DNA of 64,000 nt from an uncultured Opitutia bacterium (GTDB taxonomy: Bacteria > Verrucomicrobiota > Verrucomicrobiia > Opitutales > Opitutaceae). Each line of letters begins with the position of its first letter. The stretch's first letter is position 1. Below are positions 8,134-17,109 of the stretch, in pieces. Position numbers and translations under genes: made by a program. The notes under the pieces were generated by a model that saw only the letters and a list, made by a program, of their open reading frames with translations, searched no databases and had not been told where the DNA came from. Where the stretch lies: positions 38,211 through 102,210 of the forward strand of contig CAILHZ010000006.1 of assembly GCA_903834135.1 (NCBI GenBank). The letters run 5' to 3'.

Positions 8134-9492
8134 ATGCCTGAACAGCGCCGCATAATTTTTAAGCATATCGACTCTCCTGGGTACACAAACGACATTGCGT
8201 GTTACCAACAAAACGGGGGCTATGAGACACTCAAAGCTGCCGTTTTACGTAAGCCAGAAGAGCTTATTGAAGAGGTTAAAAAGTCAGGACTTCGTGGCCG
8301 TGGGGGTGCAGGTTTCTCTTGTGGGCTTAAGTGGAGTCTGTTGGATCGTAAGAGTGGAAAACCCATTTACTTAATTGTAAATGCAGATGAATCAGAACCC
8401 GGTACTTTCAAGGACCGCTACATTCTTCATCAGGATCCTCATCAGTTAATTGAAGGCATGATGATCACCTGTTTTGCAAACAATGTAAAACAAGCCTACA
8501 TTTATATCCGTGGTGAATTCCCTGAGGGAGCACGCATTTTAGAAAAAGCTTTAGCTGAAGCCAGAAAAGCAAACTTTGTTGGCTCTAACATCGTAGGCAC
8601 AACCTACAGCTGTGATATTTTTGTTCACCGTGGTGCAGGAGCTTATATCTGCGGAGAAGAAACAGGCCTAATTGAATCAATCGAAGGTAAGAGGCCTTAC
8701 CCACGTATTAAGCCGCCGTTTTTCCCAGCAGTCCTTGGTCTTTATCAGTGCCCAACGATTGTAAACAATGTGGAAACACTGTGCCACGTTAAGCACATCG
8801 CAGCAATGGGTGGCGAAGCCTACTCAAAAATTGGAACTCCTGGAAATACAGGAACACGTATTCTCTGTGTATCAGGTCATGTAAAGCGTCCTGGTTACTA
8901 CGAATTTGAAGTCGGTAAATTAACTCTAGGTGAACTCTTAAACGACGTTTGTGGTGGACCACTACCAGGCCGTACCTTCAAAGCAGTCATCCCAGGTGGT
9001 TCATCTGCAAAGATCTTACGCTTCGGAGAACGCTTCAAAGGTAAACGTAAAGTGGGTGCAGAAATGCAGGACTACGACTGGGGTCTAGATGATGTTCCTA
9101 TGGATTTTGATTCCTTAGCTATGATCGGCTCTATGGCTGGATCGGGTGGGGTAATCGTAATGGATGATTCCGTGAGTATGGTAGAAGCACTCGCAAATAT
9201 TAATGCCTTCTATGCGCATGAAAGTTGCGGTCAATGCACCCCATGCCGCGAGGGATCACTCTGGATGAAGCGTATCACTAACCGTATGGTACTCGGTGGT
9301 GCTCGTCCCGAAGATGGAGCCCTACTTAAGAATGTCGCTGATCAAATTGCAGGTAGAACAATCTGTGCATTCGGTGAGGCCTGCTCCTGGCCAACCCAGA
9401 GTTTCGTTTTAAAGTTTGGTGAAGAATTCAAAACGTACGCAGAAAGAACTAAAGATTCTTCAGCTACACTAGCCACCACCCCTCTCGTATGA
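8134..9492 (+). CDS. nuoF: NADH-quinone oxidoreductase subunit F
   Basis: The 452-residue, 51 kDa subunit binds NADH, FMN and cluster N3. GRGGAGF (55-61) and VNADESEPGTFKDR form the FMN/NADH sites, with ICGEETGLIESIEG further on. The 4Fe-4S cysteines are C365, C368, C371 (ESCGQCTPCREG) and C411 (TICAFGEAC). ATG 8134 is chosen. The frame is open to an ATG at 8050, but that would overlap nuoE by 68 bases and add a Lys-rich stretch unlike the family. It overlaps nuoG by ATGA (9489-9492), so translation is probably coupled. Confidence 0.97.
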   Translation: MPEQRRIIFKHIDSPGYTNDIACYQQNGGYETLKAAVLRKPEELIEEVKKSGLRGRGGAGFSCGLKWSLLDRKSGKPIYLIVNADESEPGTFKDRYILHQDPHQLIEGMMITCFANNVKQAYIYIRGEFPEGARILEKALAEARKANFVGSNIVGTTYSCDIFVHRGAGAYICGEETGLIESIEGKRPYPRIKPPFFPAVLGLYQCPTIVNNVETLCHVKHIAAMGGEAYSKIGTPGNTGTRILCVSGHVKRPGYYEFEVGKLTLGELLNDVCGGPLPGRTFKAVIPGGSSAKILRFGERFKGKRKVGAEMQDYDWGLDDVPMDFDSLAMIGSMAGSGGVIVMDDSVSMVEALANINAFYAHESCGQCTPCREGSLWMKRITNRMVLGGARPEDGALLKNVADQIAGRTICAFGEACSWPTQSFVLKFGEEFKTYAERTKDSSATLATTPLV

Positions 9493-11192
9493 TCGCCACT
9501 CCTACAGTAGACTTAATTACCGTTAATATTGACGGAAAGGACGTAGCCGTTCCAAAGGGAACCAATGTCATCGAAGCTGCGGCTAAGGTCGGAGTAGATG
9601 TGCCGCATTACTGCTACCATCCAAAGCTTACAGTCGTTGGTAATTGCCGTATGTGTTTAGTTGAGATGGGACTTCCAGCTGTTGATCCAGCTACGAAGAC
9701 CCCAGTTATGGATCCTGCTACAGGTAAGCAGAAAATTAATTGGATGCCTCGTCCTGTGATTGGTTGTGCTACAAACGCATCTCCTGGACTTCATATCAGG
9801 ACTACAACTCAGCTAGTCAAAGACTGCCGTGAAGGGGTTATGGAATTTTTGTTAGTGAATCACCCCCTTGATTGTCCAATCTGTGACCAAGCTGGTGAAT
9901 GTAAACTACAAGAACAAGCTACGGGCTATGGCCGTGGCTATTCCCGCTACGTTGAAGATAAGAATGTAAAACCAAAGAGAACTGTTCTTGGACCACGGGT
10001 TACCTTAGATGACGAAAGATGTATTCTTTGCTCACGCTGTATTCGTTTTTCAAAAGAAGTAGCTAAGGATGACGTCTTAGGCTTCATCGATAGAGGAAGT
10101 ACTTCGACACTTACTTGTTTCCCAGGTAAGCAATTAGAAAATAACTACTCCTTAAATACAGTAGATATTTGTCCAGTTGGTGCACTCACCAGTACTGATT
10201 TCCGCTTTAAGATGCGTGTTTGGTTCTTAAAACAGACAAACAGTATCGATACAGAAACTTCCGTTGGCGCAAATACAGTTGTATGGTCAAGAGAAGGCCA
10301 AATCTATAGAATCACTCCACGTCAAAATGACGAAGTCAATGACACCTGGATGGCTGATTCAGGACGTATTTTATATAAGCAAGTTAAAGCAGAGGACCGC
10401 TTAACTCACACATCCGTTGCTAAACAAGCTGCTTCACTAGCTGAGGCTATTACTAAGGCCTCTGAATTAATTAAAGCTAATGCAGGTGCAGTACGCCTTG
10501 TTGCATCCGGTAAAAATACTGTAGAAGAGCAGTTCTTAATTAAACACTTAGCAGATTCATTAGCTACTAAGACCTCTCTAATAAGCCGAGTAGGTGCAGG
10601 AGATAATATCTTAGTTTCTAAGGATCATAATCCAAATGTGCGTGGAGCATTACTGACAGGACTCATTAGCGAGCTACCTACTGCTCAATTAACTACTCTT
10701 TCATCTGAAATTGATTCAGGAAAAGTAAAAGTAGTTATTAGTTTTAGTGAAGACCTAACAGCTGCTGGAATTTCTGAATCCCAACTTTCTAAAGTTCAGG
10801 TCATTTATATTGGTACTCACCACAATAAAACCAGTGGCCTAGCTGCAATCGTAATTCCATCACTCACTGTATTTGAGAAGAGTGGAACCTTCATTAATCA
10901 GCAGTTTAGAATCCAAAAGTTTGTAGCAGCTGTCCCAGGACCTGCAGGTGTAGTTGATGATTTAGTCATTCTTACTCACTTAACATCGAGCTTACACGGT
11001 ACAACAGTTCAACTCACTCAAGCTGCTGGGCTACTTGCTCAAACTTGGACAAGTCTTTCTGCAACAATTCCAAGTCTTGCTCCTTTATCTTTCTCTACTA
11101 TTCCAGACACAGGACTTTTAGTAGATTCAACGGCATTTGCAAAATTGCCATTCGTTGAAACAGAAACCCTACACTTCAAACCGGTCGTATGA
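9489..11192 (+). CDS. nuoG: NADH-quinone oxidoreductase subunit G
   Basis: The 567-residue, 75 kDa subunit carries several iron-sulfur clusters. The 2Fe-2S ferredoxin fold has C42, C53, C56 and C93. The His-Cys 4Fe-4S site has H125, C129, C132 and C138. A further 4Fe-4S site has C178, C181, C184 and C228. The C-terminal molybdopterin-like domain is short and diverged compared with the roughly 900-residue enterobacterial protein. Cysteines for the extra N7 cluster of the long form are not seen. It starts inside the nuoF stop and overlaps nuoH by ATGA at 11189-11192. Confidence 0.95.
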   Translation: MIATPTVDLITVNIDGKDVAVPKGTNVIEAAAKVGVDVPHYCYHPKLTVVGNCRMCLVEMGLPAVDPATKTPVMDPATGKQKINWMPRPVIGCATNASPGLHIRTTTQLVKDCREGVMEFLLVNHPLDCPICDQAGECKLQEQATGYGRGYSRYVEDKNVKPKRTVLGPRVTLDDERCILCSRCIRFSKEVAKDDVLGFIDRGSTSTLTCFPGKQLENNYSLNTVDICPVGALTSTDFRFKMRVWFLKQTNSIDTETSVGANTVVWSREGQIYRITPRQNDEVNDTWMADSGRILYKQVKAEDRLTHTSVAKQAASLAEAITKASELIKANAGAVRLVASGKNTVEEQFLIKHLADSLATKTSLISRVGAGDNILVSKDHNPNVRGALLTGLISELPTAQLTTLSSEIDSGKVKVVISFSEDLTAAGISESQLSKVQVIYIGTHHNKTSGLAAIVIPSLTVFEKSGTFINQQFRIQKFVAAVPGPAGVVDDLVILTHLTSSLHGTTVQLTQAAGLLAQTWTSLSATIPSLAPLSFSTIPDTGLLVDSTAFAKLPFVETETLHFKPVV

Positions 11193-12334
11193 ACCTCTTT
11201 TTTCAGCTCCCGGTAGTTATCCAAGTGCTCCTTAAGGGGATGGCAGTCATTGGTGTCATGTTCCCACTTGCTGGAGCATGTTCCATGGCTGAGCGTAAAA
11301 TTTCAGCTTGGATTCAGGGTAGACCTGGTCCTAACCGTGCAATTCCATTTTGGTTTTCATGGGTTCCTGTACTAGGACCTATTTTACAAAAGCTAGGTGC
11401 TTTCCACTTACTGGCTGACGGACTTAAATTCTTATTCAAAGAAGATGTGGTTCCAGGCCACGTAAATAAAAAGTACTTCATCGCAGCTCCTATTTTAGCG
11501 ATGATTCCAGCTTTATCGACAGTCACCTTTGTTCCTTTTGGTGCTTACATCGATTTGGGTGGAAACCTAACACCGCTTATTTTAGCAAATGTCGATGTAG
11601 GACTCTTAGCTGTATTCGCAGTATCCTCACTTGGTGTTTATTCTGTTGTATTAGCAGGTTGGGCTTCTAATTCTAAGTACTCTTTCCTCGGCGGTATACG
11701 TGCTTCAGCTCAATTAATCTCATATGAGCTTTCGATGACCTTAGCGGTCGTTCCAGTTCTTTTATGGATCAATGCTCCAGGCACTGCCGGAACAATGAGT
11801 CTATCAAAGGCTGTAGAATTCCAAAGTCAGCCAGGCTTCTGGGGTGGTGCATGGTTTGCATTCACAATGCCTATATCAGCACTGATCTTCTTAATTTGCT
11901 TATTCGCAGAAACGAATCGTCAGCCATTTGATATGGCTGAATCTGAAGCAGATCTAGTCGGAGGTTTCCATACTGAGTACGGCGCTTTTAAGTGGTCACT
12001 TTTCTTCGTAGCAGAGTACTGCCATATGATTGTAGGCTCGGCAGTCTTTATACTTCTTTTCTTTGGTGGCTGGAATCCTCTGCCTTGGCTACCACTCTCA
12101 AGTGTAGCCGCACTGCTTCACATTACCGAGTTGCCCCTCTTAGTTGGTCTTCTCTCGATTGGTATCTTCTTAGGTAAAATCTTAGCAATGCTTTTCCTAT
12201 TCATGTGGGTACGTTGGACAGTACCACGGTTCCGCTATGATCAAGTTATGAAACTGGGCTGGCAGAAACTGCTGCCACTCGCTATCCTCAACCTACTTGT
12301 TACAATAATTGCAATCGCAGTTATTCAACACTGA
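11189..12334 (+). CDS. nuoH: NADH-quinone oxidoreductase subunit H
   Basis: The 381-residue integral membrane subunit links the peripheral arm to the proton channels and lines the quinone tunnel. About eight hydrophobic helices are visible. Family motifs include AERKISAWIQGRPGPNR near residue 31, ADGLKFLFKED, ELSMTL, and AETNRQPFDMAESEADLVGG with its acidic cluster near residue 250. The ATG is within the nuoG stop (ATGA), so the two are probably coupled. nuoI starts 6 bases after the stop. Confidence 0.97.
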   Translation: MNLFFQLPVVIQVLLKGMAVIGVMFPLAGACSMAERKISAWIQGRPGPNRAIPFWFSWVPVLGPILQKLGAFHLLADGLKFLFKEDVVPGHVNKKYFIAAPILAMIPALSTVTFVPFGAYIDLGGNLTPLILANVDVGLLAVFAVSSLGVYSVVLAGWASNSKYSFLGGIRASAQLISYELSMTLAVVPVLLWINAPGTAGTMSLSKAVEFQSQPGFWGGAWFAFTMPISALIFLICLFAETNRQPFDMAESEADLVGGFHTEYGAFKWSLFFVAEYCHMIVGSAVFILLFFGGWNPLPWLPLSSVAALLHITELPLLVGLLSIGIFLGKILAMLFLFMWVRWTVPRFRYDQVMKLGWQKLLPLAILNLLVTIIAIAVIQH

Positions 12335-12340
12335 GCACCC

Positions 12341-12886
12341 ATGGCTGTCATTAAACTCGAACGTAAACCTTTAAGCTTAGCTGAGCGCACATACCTGCCT
12401 CAGATCGTGGGTGGACTTAAGATTACCCTGAAGCATTTGCTCAAGCCAACGATCACCATGCAGTACCCTGAGGAACGCCCTGCGATTCCTGCAGGCTACA
12501 GGGGAGCACCAACTTTAGTTAAAGATCCTCACGGTAGAGAAAAGTGTGTTTCCTGTCAGCTGTGTGAATTCGTATGTCCACCTAGAGCAATTCGCATTAC
12601 TCCAGGAGAAATTGCACATGATTCACCGAACGCTCACGTTGAGAAAGCACCCCAAGCATTCGATATCGATATGCTGCGCTGTATTTACTGTGGGCTTTGC
12701 CAAGAGGTCTGTCCTGAGGAAGCTATTTTCTTACAGAATGTCTATTCCACTACAGGCTACACGCGTGATTCTATGGTAAATCACAAAGCTGATCTTTACC
12801 AAATGGGTGGCACACTTCCAGACGAACACTTTAAGTGGGATAAGAAAAAAGAAGCCGCAGAACATGGAGGCAGCCATCATGGTTAA
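12341..12886 (+). CDS. nuoI: NADH-quinone oxidoreductase subunit I
   Basis: This 181-residue ferredoxin-type subunit has two 4Fe-4S clusters (N6a and N6b) that pass electrons toward NuoB. The ligands are C69, C72, C75, C79 (CVSCQLCEFVCP) and C114, C117, C120, C124 (CIYCGLCQEVCP). The N-terminal helix (about 20-45) and the His-rich tail are as usual or variable in the family. The last 8 bases overlap nuoJ. Confidence 0.97.
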   Translation: MAVIKLERKPLSLAERTYLPQIVGGLKITLKHLLKPTITMQYPEERPAIPAGYRGAPTLVKDPHGREKCVSCQLCEFVCPPRAIRITPGEIAHDSPNAHVEKAPQAFDIDMLRCIYCGLCQEVCPEEAIFLQNVYSTTGYTRDSMVNHKADLYQMGGTLPDEHFKWDKKKEAAEHGGSHHG

Positions 12887-13376
12887 TCTTATGTTCACAG
12901 TATTTGCTTTAGTGACAGTCATTGGAGCAATCGGTGCAGTCTTAAGTCGTAATACAGTCAATGCAGCCATGTGTTTACTGGTCTGCTTAGGTGGCGTTGC
13001 AGGTCTTTTTGTAGAGCTTGATGCCTTCCTTTTAGCGTTTCTTTTAATCTTAGTGTACGCAGGTGCTGTGGTAGCTCTTTTCTTATTTATTATCATGCTT
13101 CTGGACGTAAAGGGTAGTCTAGGTGGCATTAACCGTAATTTTAGTACCGTTGCTTCACTTGCTGCAGTGGCCCTTATCATTGCTGGAGTGGCAGCATTTT
13201 TACGTAATGCAGTACTCCCGACACCAAATCCAGCCAGTGTATTATCTGTTGGAGATACGTTAAAGTCCTACGCTGAACTCTTATTTACGACTTACTTACT
13301 TCCGGTTGAAGTGGTTGGTTTTCTTCTTTTATCCGCGATGCTTGGAGTGATCGCACTGTCCCGTAAATCAACATGA
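12879..13376 (+). CDS. nuoJ: NADH-quinone oxidoreductase subunit J
   Basis: This 165-residue membrane subunit of complex I has five predicted helices. [16 protein letters not shown] near residue 60 is the conserved helix TM3, and [15 protein letters not shown] is near the end. ATG 12879 (MVNLMFT) is chosen because a real Shine-Dalgarno GGAGG (12865-12869) lies the right distance upstream inside nuoI, and longer versions of the frame add a basic, non-membrane stretch. This is one of very few clear ribosome sites in the window. It overlaps nuoK by ATGA (13373-13376). Confidence 0.95.
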   Translation: MVNLMFTVFALVTVIGAIGAVLSRNTVNAAMCLLVCLGGVAGLFVELDAFLLAFLLILVYAGAVVALFLFIIMLLDVKGSLGGINRNFSTVASLAAVALIIAGVAAFLRNAVLPTPNPASVLSVGDTLKSYAELLFTTYLLPVEVVGFLLLSAMLGVIALSRKST

Positions 13377-13681
13377 TCCAATCAAGCCTCTTAGCTTATA
13401 TCGGATTAAGTGCCATTCTCTTTGCGATTGGTTTTATTGGCGTACTCTTACGCCGTAATGCCATTGTTATTTTTATGTCGCTAGAGCTTATGCTCATTGC
13501 ATCCACCTTAGCTCTCGTAGCTTTCTCAAAATTCAATGGTACAATGGACGGCGACGTATTTGTATTTTTTATTCTTACCGTTGCTGCTGCTGAAGTAGCC
13601 GTTGGTCTTGCGATAGTCGTCGCTCTTTTTCGTCAGAAACAAACGATTCAAGTTAGCGAACTCGATTCACTTAAGCACTGA
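13373..13681 (+). CDS. nuoK: NADH-quinone oxidoreductase subunit K
   Basis: The 102-residue subunit has three transmembrane helices and belongs to the MrpC-like family. Conserved membrane glutamates appear in SLELMLIAS (about residue 38) and [17 protein letters not shown] (about 73), both part of the proton path in the family. The ATG overlaps the nuoJ stop, and the TGA shares one base with the nuoL ATG (TGATG at 13679-13683). Confidence 0.97.
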   Translation: MIQSSLLAYIGLSAILFAIGFIGVLLRRNAIVIFMSLELMLIASTLALVAFSKFNGTMDGDVFVFFILTVAAAEVAVGLAIVVALFRQKQTIQVSELDSLKH

Positions 13682-15564
13682 TGAATCCCTCTACCTTAGC
13701 CTTACTTCTTATTGTTGTCCCTGTAGGGTCAGCAGCGCTTACCGCTTGCATCTTACGCAAGTACCACGCACTGGCTACACTGCTCTCAGTCTTAGTGGCT
13801 ACCTTCTACTTAGGTGGAGCTTTAGATTTAGCTCTTTCTGGTGCTCGTTTCGAACACAGCTTTGAATGGCTTAAGCTTGCTAACCTGACTATTAATCTTG
13901 GGTTTAAGTTCGATGATTTGGCAGCTCTGATGCTTTCAATCGTCGGCATCGTTGGCTTCTGTGTTCATATCTTCTCCTTAGGCTACATGAAGGATGATCC
14001 AGCAAAGGCACGCTACTTTGCAGGGCTATCTATTTTCATGGCTTCGATGACCGGAATTGTTTTCGCAGACAATTTGTTCATGATGTTTATCTTCTGGGAA
14101 CTGGTTGGTTTTAGTTCCTATGTTTTAATTAATCACTGGCACGAAAAAGACGGTCCAATGAATGCTTCAAAGAAAGCCTTCATTACAAACAGGGTAGGTG
14201 ACTTTGGTTTCTTAATTGGTATTTTAATGTGCTACTGGTTACGCGGCACAGTCAACTTATCGGAACTCACTGCTCAAGCTTCAGCAGGTACAGCTGTAAT
14301 TTCTACAGCAATTCCTCTTTTACTATTCTGCGGCGCAGTGGGTAAGTCCGCTCAACTGCCTTTACAAGTTTGGTTACCTGACGCAATGGAAGGTCCAACA
14401 CCTGTATCTGCATTAATCCATGCAGCTACCATGGTGGCAGCGGGTATTTATATGCTATGCCGTATAGAAGTACTGATGGTACCTGATGCTTTGACTGTCA
14501 TTAGCTGGGTTGGTGCCTTAACAGCAGTCTATGCTGCATTATGTGCAATTATCCAAAGAGACATTAAGAAAGTCTTAGCGTATTCAACACTCTCTCAGCT
14601 AGGCTACATGGTAACGGCCTTCGGTCTTGGATCTCTTACGATTCATTCTGAGACGGGTGCAGAAATTTTAGTTAAAGCAGGCGTTGGCGCAGCAATGTTT
14701 CATTTAACAACGCACGCTTTCTTTAAAGCGCTTCTATTTTTAGGCTCGGGTTCAGTGATTCACGGCTGTCACCATGAGCAAGATATTTTCAAGATGGGTG
14801 GCTTAAGAGGTCACATGAAAGTGACCTTCATTACTTTCACACTAGGTGTTGCAGCAATTTCTGGATTCCCGCTCTTAGCAGGTTTTTTCTCTAAGGATGC
14901 GATTTTGTATCTCGCTTACGAAAACAACAAAGCGATTTTTGCACTCCTTGCAGTCACTGCTGCACTGACTGCCTTCTACATGATTCGTATGTGGATCATC
15001 GTTTTCTTTGGTAAAGCACGTAGTGATCACGCAGCTCATGCTCACGAAGGTGGCTTTGTTCTTCAAGCACCACTCGCACTGCTTGCTGTACTTGCTGTAT
15101 TTGGTGGTTACCGCAGCTTCTATCCACACGGCTTTGAAGGTATTTTTAATCTCGTAGCTGAAGCTGAAGGTCCAGCAAAACTTGGGATGTTAGTTGTAAG
15201 TTTAATTGTACTTTCCTTAGGTGCTGGACTTGCCTTTGCTGTCTACCGCTCGGTAGCAACCTTAACGCAGCACGATCCGCTTGAAGCTAAATTTCCAAAA
15301 CTGTTTATCTTCATTATTTCTTTAAAAGAGAGCTTTGATTCTGTTTACACCTACTACATCGATAAAGTGCAGCAGCGTTTTGCGATGCTTCTTAACTTCT
15401 TTGATTTATTAGGTCTTGGGGGATTTATCCGCCTTGGTGCAGGAGCAGTCAGTATCTTAGGCTTTGGCGTAAGAGCTCTGCATGTCGGAAAGCTAAACGT
15501 TTATCTTTACTGGTTTTTCTTCGGTGTAGTCCTTTTGTGGCTCTATGTAGCCGGAATATTCTAA
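13681..15564 (+). CDS. nuoL: NADH-quinone oxidoreductase subunit L
   Basis: The 627-residue antiporter-like, proton-pumping subunit has about 16 helices and a C-terminal lateral helix. Motifs include FIFWELVGFSSYVLI near 140, LPLQVWLPDAMEGPTPVSAL near 225, DIKKVLAYSTLSQLGYM near 297 and HAFFKALLFLGSGSVIH near 345. Together they carry the key Glu, Lys and His residues. It starts on the last base of nuoK and is followed after 6 bases by nuoM. Confidence 0.97.
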   Translation: MNPSTLALLLIVVPVGSAALTACILRKYHALATLLSVLVATFYLGGALDLALSGARFEHSFEWLKLANLTINLGFKFDDLAALMLSIVGIVGFCVHIFSLGYMKDDPAKARYFAGLSIFMASMTGIVFADNLFMMFIFWELVGFSSYVLINHWHEKDGPMNASKKAFITNRVGDFGFLIGILMCYWLRGTVNLSELTAQASAGTAVISTAIPLLLFCGAVGKSAQLPLQVWLPDAMEGPTPVSALIHAATMVAAGIYMLCRIEVLMVPDALTVISWVGALTAVYAALCAIIQRDIKKVLAYSTLSQLGYMVTAFGLGSLTIHSETGAEILVKAGVGAAMFHLTTHAFFKALLFLGSGSVIHGCHHEQDIFKMGGLRGHMKVTFITFTLGVAAISGFPLLAGFFSKDAILYLAYENNKAIFALLAVTAALTAFYMIRMWIIVFFGKARSDHAAHAHEGGFVLQAPLALLAVLAVFGGYRSFYPHGFEGIFNLVAEAEGPAKLGMLVVSLIVLSLGAGLAFAVYRSVATLTQHDPLEAKFPKLFIFIISLKESFDSVYTYYIDKVQQRFAMLLNFFDLLGLGGFIRLGAGAVSILGFGVRALHVGKLNVYLYWFFFGVVLLWLYVAGIF

Positions 15565-15570
15565 AGCGCC

Positions 15571-17103
15571 ATGTTCTTATCTCTTGATCCCTTTTTACCC
15601 GCTTTAGGGGTACCACTGTTTATCGCACTCCTGATTGGCTTAGGCCTTCCTAAGCGCTGGTCAGTTAGACTCTCCTACATCGGATTTCTAGCCCCACTTT
15701 TATCTGCCCTTCATGTATGGTGGTATTTTGCTTCTTCAAATAAAGTGTCCGGTTTTGCATTCTATAATGCATATTCTACAGGTATTGACCGTTTAGGTAT
15801 TGGGCTAAAGTTCGGCGTTAATGGGCTTTCCATGCCGCTTTATGTTTTAGCAGGAATCGTTGGTTTTGCAGCTGGGCTTTATGCAATTCGCTCAGGCGCA
15901 GATCGTCTCAAACTTTACTTGATGCTTCTTTTAGTGATGCAAGCAGGTCTTATGGGTATTTTTGCATCCGTTGATATTTTTTATATCTATTTTTTCCACG
16001 AATTAGCACTCATCCCAACCTTCATTATGGTAGGGCTTTGGGGTGGACGTGACCGCAACTATGCGGCGATGAAGATGACAATCTACTTAACAGTAGGTGC
16101 TATGCTTTCCTTGTTTGGACTAATAGCGATCTATGTGAAAAGTGGCGTAAATAGCTTTGATTTAATTACCTTAAAACAAGCACTTGCTGATCATCCCCTT
16201 GAGCTTATTAAGCAGCAGCACTTCCTAGGAATCTTACTTTTAGGTTTAGGTATCTTAGTTTCTCTTTGGCCGTTTCATACCTGGGCTCCACTGGGCTACG
16301 GTGCAGCTCCAAGTTCTGCCTCCATGCTGCATGCAGGGGTACTCAAGAAATTTGGTCTTTATATGCTGATACAAGTAGTAATCCCTCTTTTACCAGAAGG
16401 CTTATCTCACTGGAGTCATCTGTTAGCTTTATTAGCACTCTTTGGAAATGTGATTGTGATTGGTTTAGTCACCATAGCTCAGCGCGATTTAAAGCAGATG
16501 ATCGGTTTTAGTTCTGTTATGCATATGGGTTATGCCTTCTTAGGTATTGCAGCAGGTTCTGCACTAGGAACAGGCGGCGTAGTCATGCTTATGGTAGCAC
16601 ACGGTTTATCGGTTGCTCTTTTATTCTTACTTACAGCTTCAATTCATCAAAGAACTGAAACCTACTCCTTTAATGATATGGGAGGGTTAGCGAGAAAAGC
16701 TCCTGTACTCGCTGCTTTATTTACAGCTGCAACATTTGCAAGTATTGGCCTTCCTGGATTTGCAAACTTCTGGGGTGAGCTTTCCATCTTCATTGCACTG
16801 TGGCATTGCTCAGCTTGGATGACTTGTGTTGCAATCTTAGGTGTTATTATTTCAGCAATCTACGGACTTCGCTCGGCAGCTTATGTTTTCTTTGGCGAAC
16901 CAACCAATAGTTTTAAACTCGTGGATTCGCATCGTCCTGCCTCTGATATTACCTGCTCAGAAAAGATTCCTGCTTTAATCTTACTAATCGCACTTTTATT
17001 TGTCGGTTTCTATCCGGCTTCACTCACAAACGCTATTAATTCGAGTTTACCTGCCTCCGAGGTTCATTCGAGTACCCAAGCAAACGTAGCTGCAAGCCAC
17101 TGA
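15571..17103 (+). CDS. nuoM: NADH-quinone oxidoreductase subunit M
   Basis: The 510-residue antiporter-like subunit has about 14 helices. FFHELALIPTFIMVGLWGG near 145 carries the conserved Glu. LWPFHTWAPLGYGAAPSSAS near 230, LKKFGLYML and QRDLKQMIGFSSVMHMGY near 305 match the NuoM family. A short Ser/Ala-rich tail follows the last helix. It is separated from nuoL and nuoN by 6 bases each. Confidence 0.97.
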   Translation: MFLSLDPFLPALGVPLFIALLIGLGLPKRWSVRLSYIGFLAPLLSALHVWWYFASSNKVSGFAFYNAYSTGIDRLGIGLKFGVNGLSMPLYVLAGIVGFAAGLYAIRSGADRLKLYLMLLLVMQAGLMGIFASVDIFYIYFFHELALIPTFIMVGLWGGRDRNYAAMKMTIYLTVGAMLSLFGLIAIYVKSGVNSFDLITLKQALADHPLELIKQQHFLGILLLGLGILVSLWPFHTWAPLGYGAAPSSASMLHAGVLKKFGLYMLIQVVIPLLPEGLSHWSHLLALLALFGNVIVIGLVTIAQRDLKQMIGFSSVMHMGYAFLGIAAGSALGTGGVVMLMVAHGLSVALLFLLTASIHQRTETYSFNDMGGLARKAPVLAALFTAATFASIGLPGFANFWGELSIFIALWHCSAWMTCVAILGVIISAIYGLRSAAYVFFGEPTNSFKLVDSHRPASDITCSEKIPALILLIALLFVGFYPASLTNAINSSLPASEVHSSTQANVAASH

Positions 17104-17109
17104 TCACCC

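Noticed and set aside
12731..13180. 149-residue minus-strand ORF over nuoI/nuoJ
   Set aside because: It is antisense to clear complex I genes and basic low complexity.
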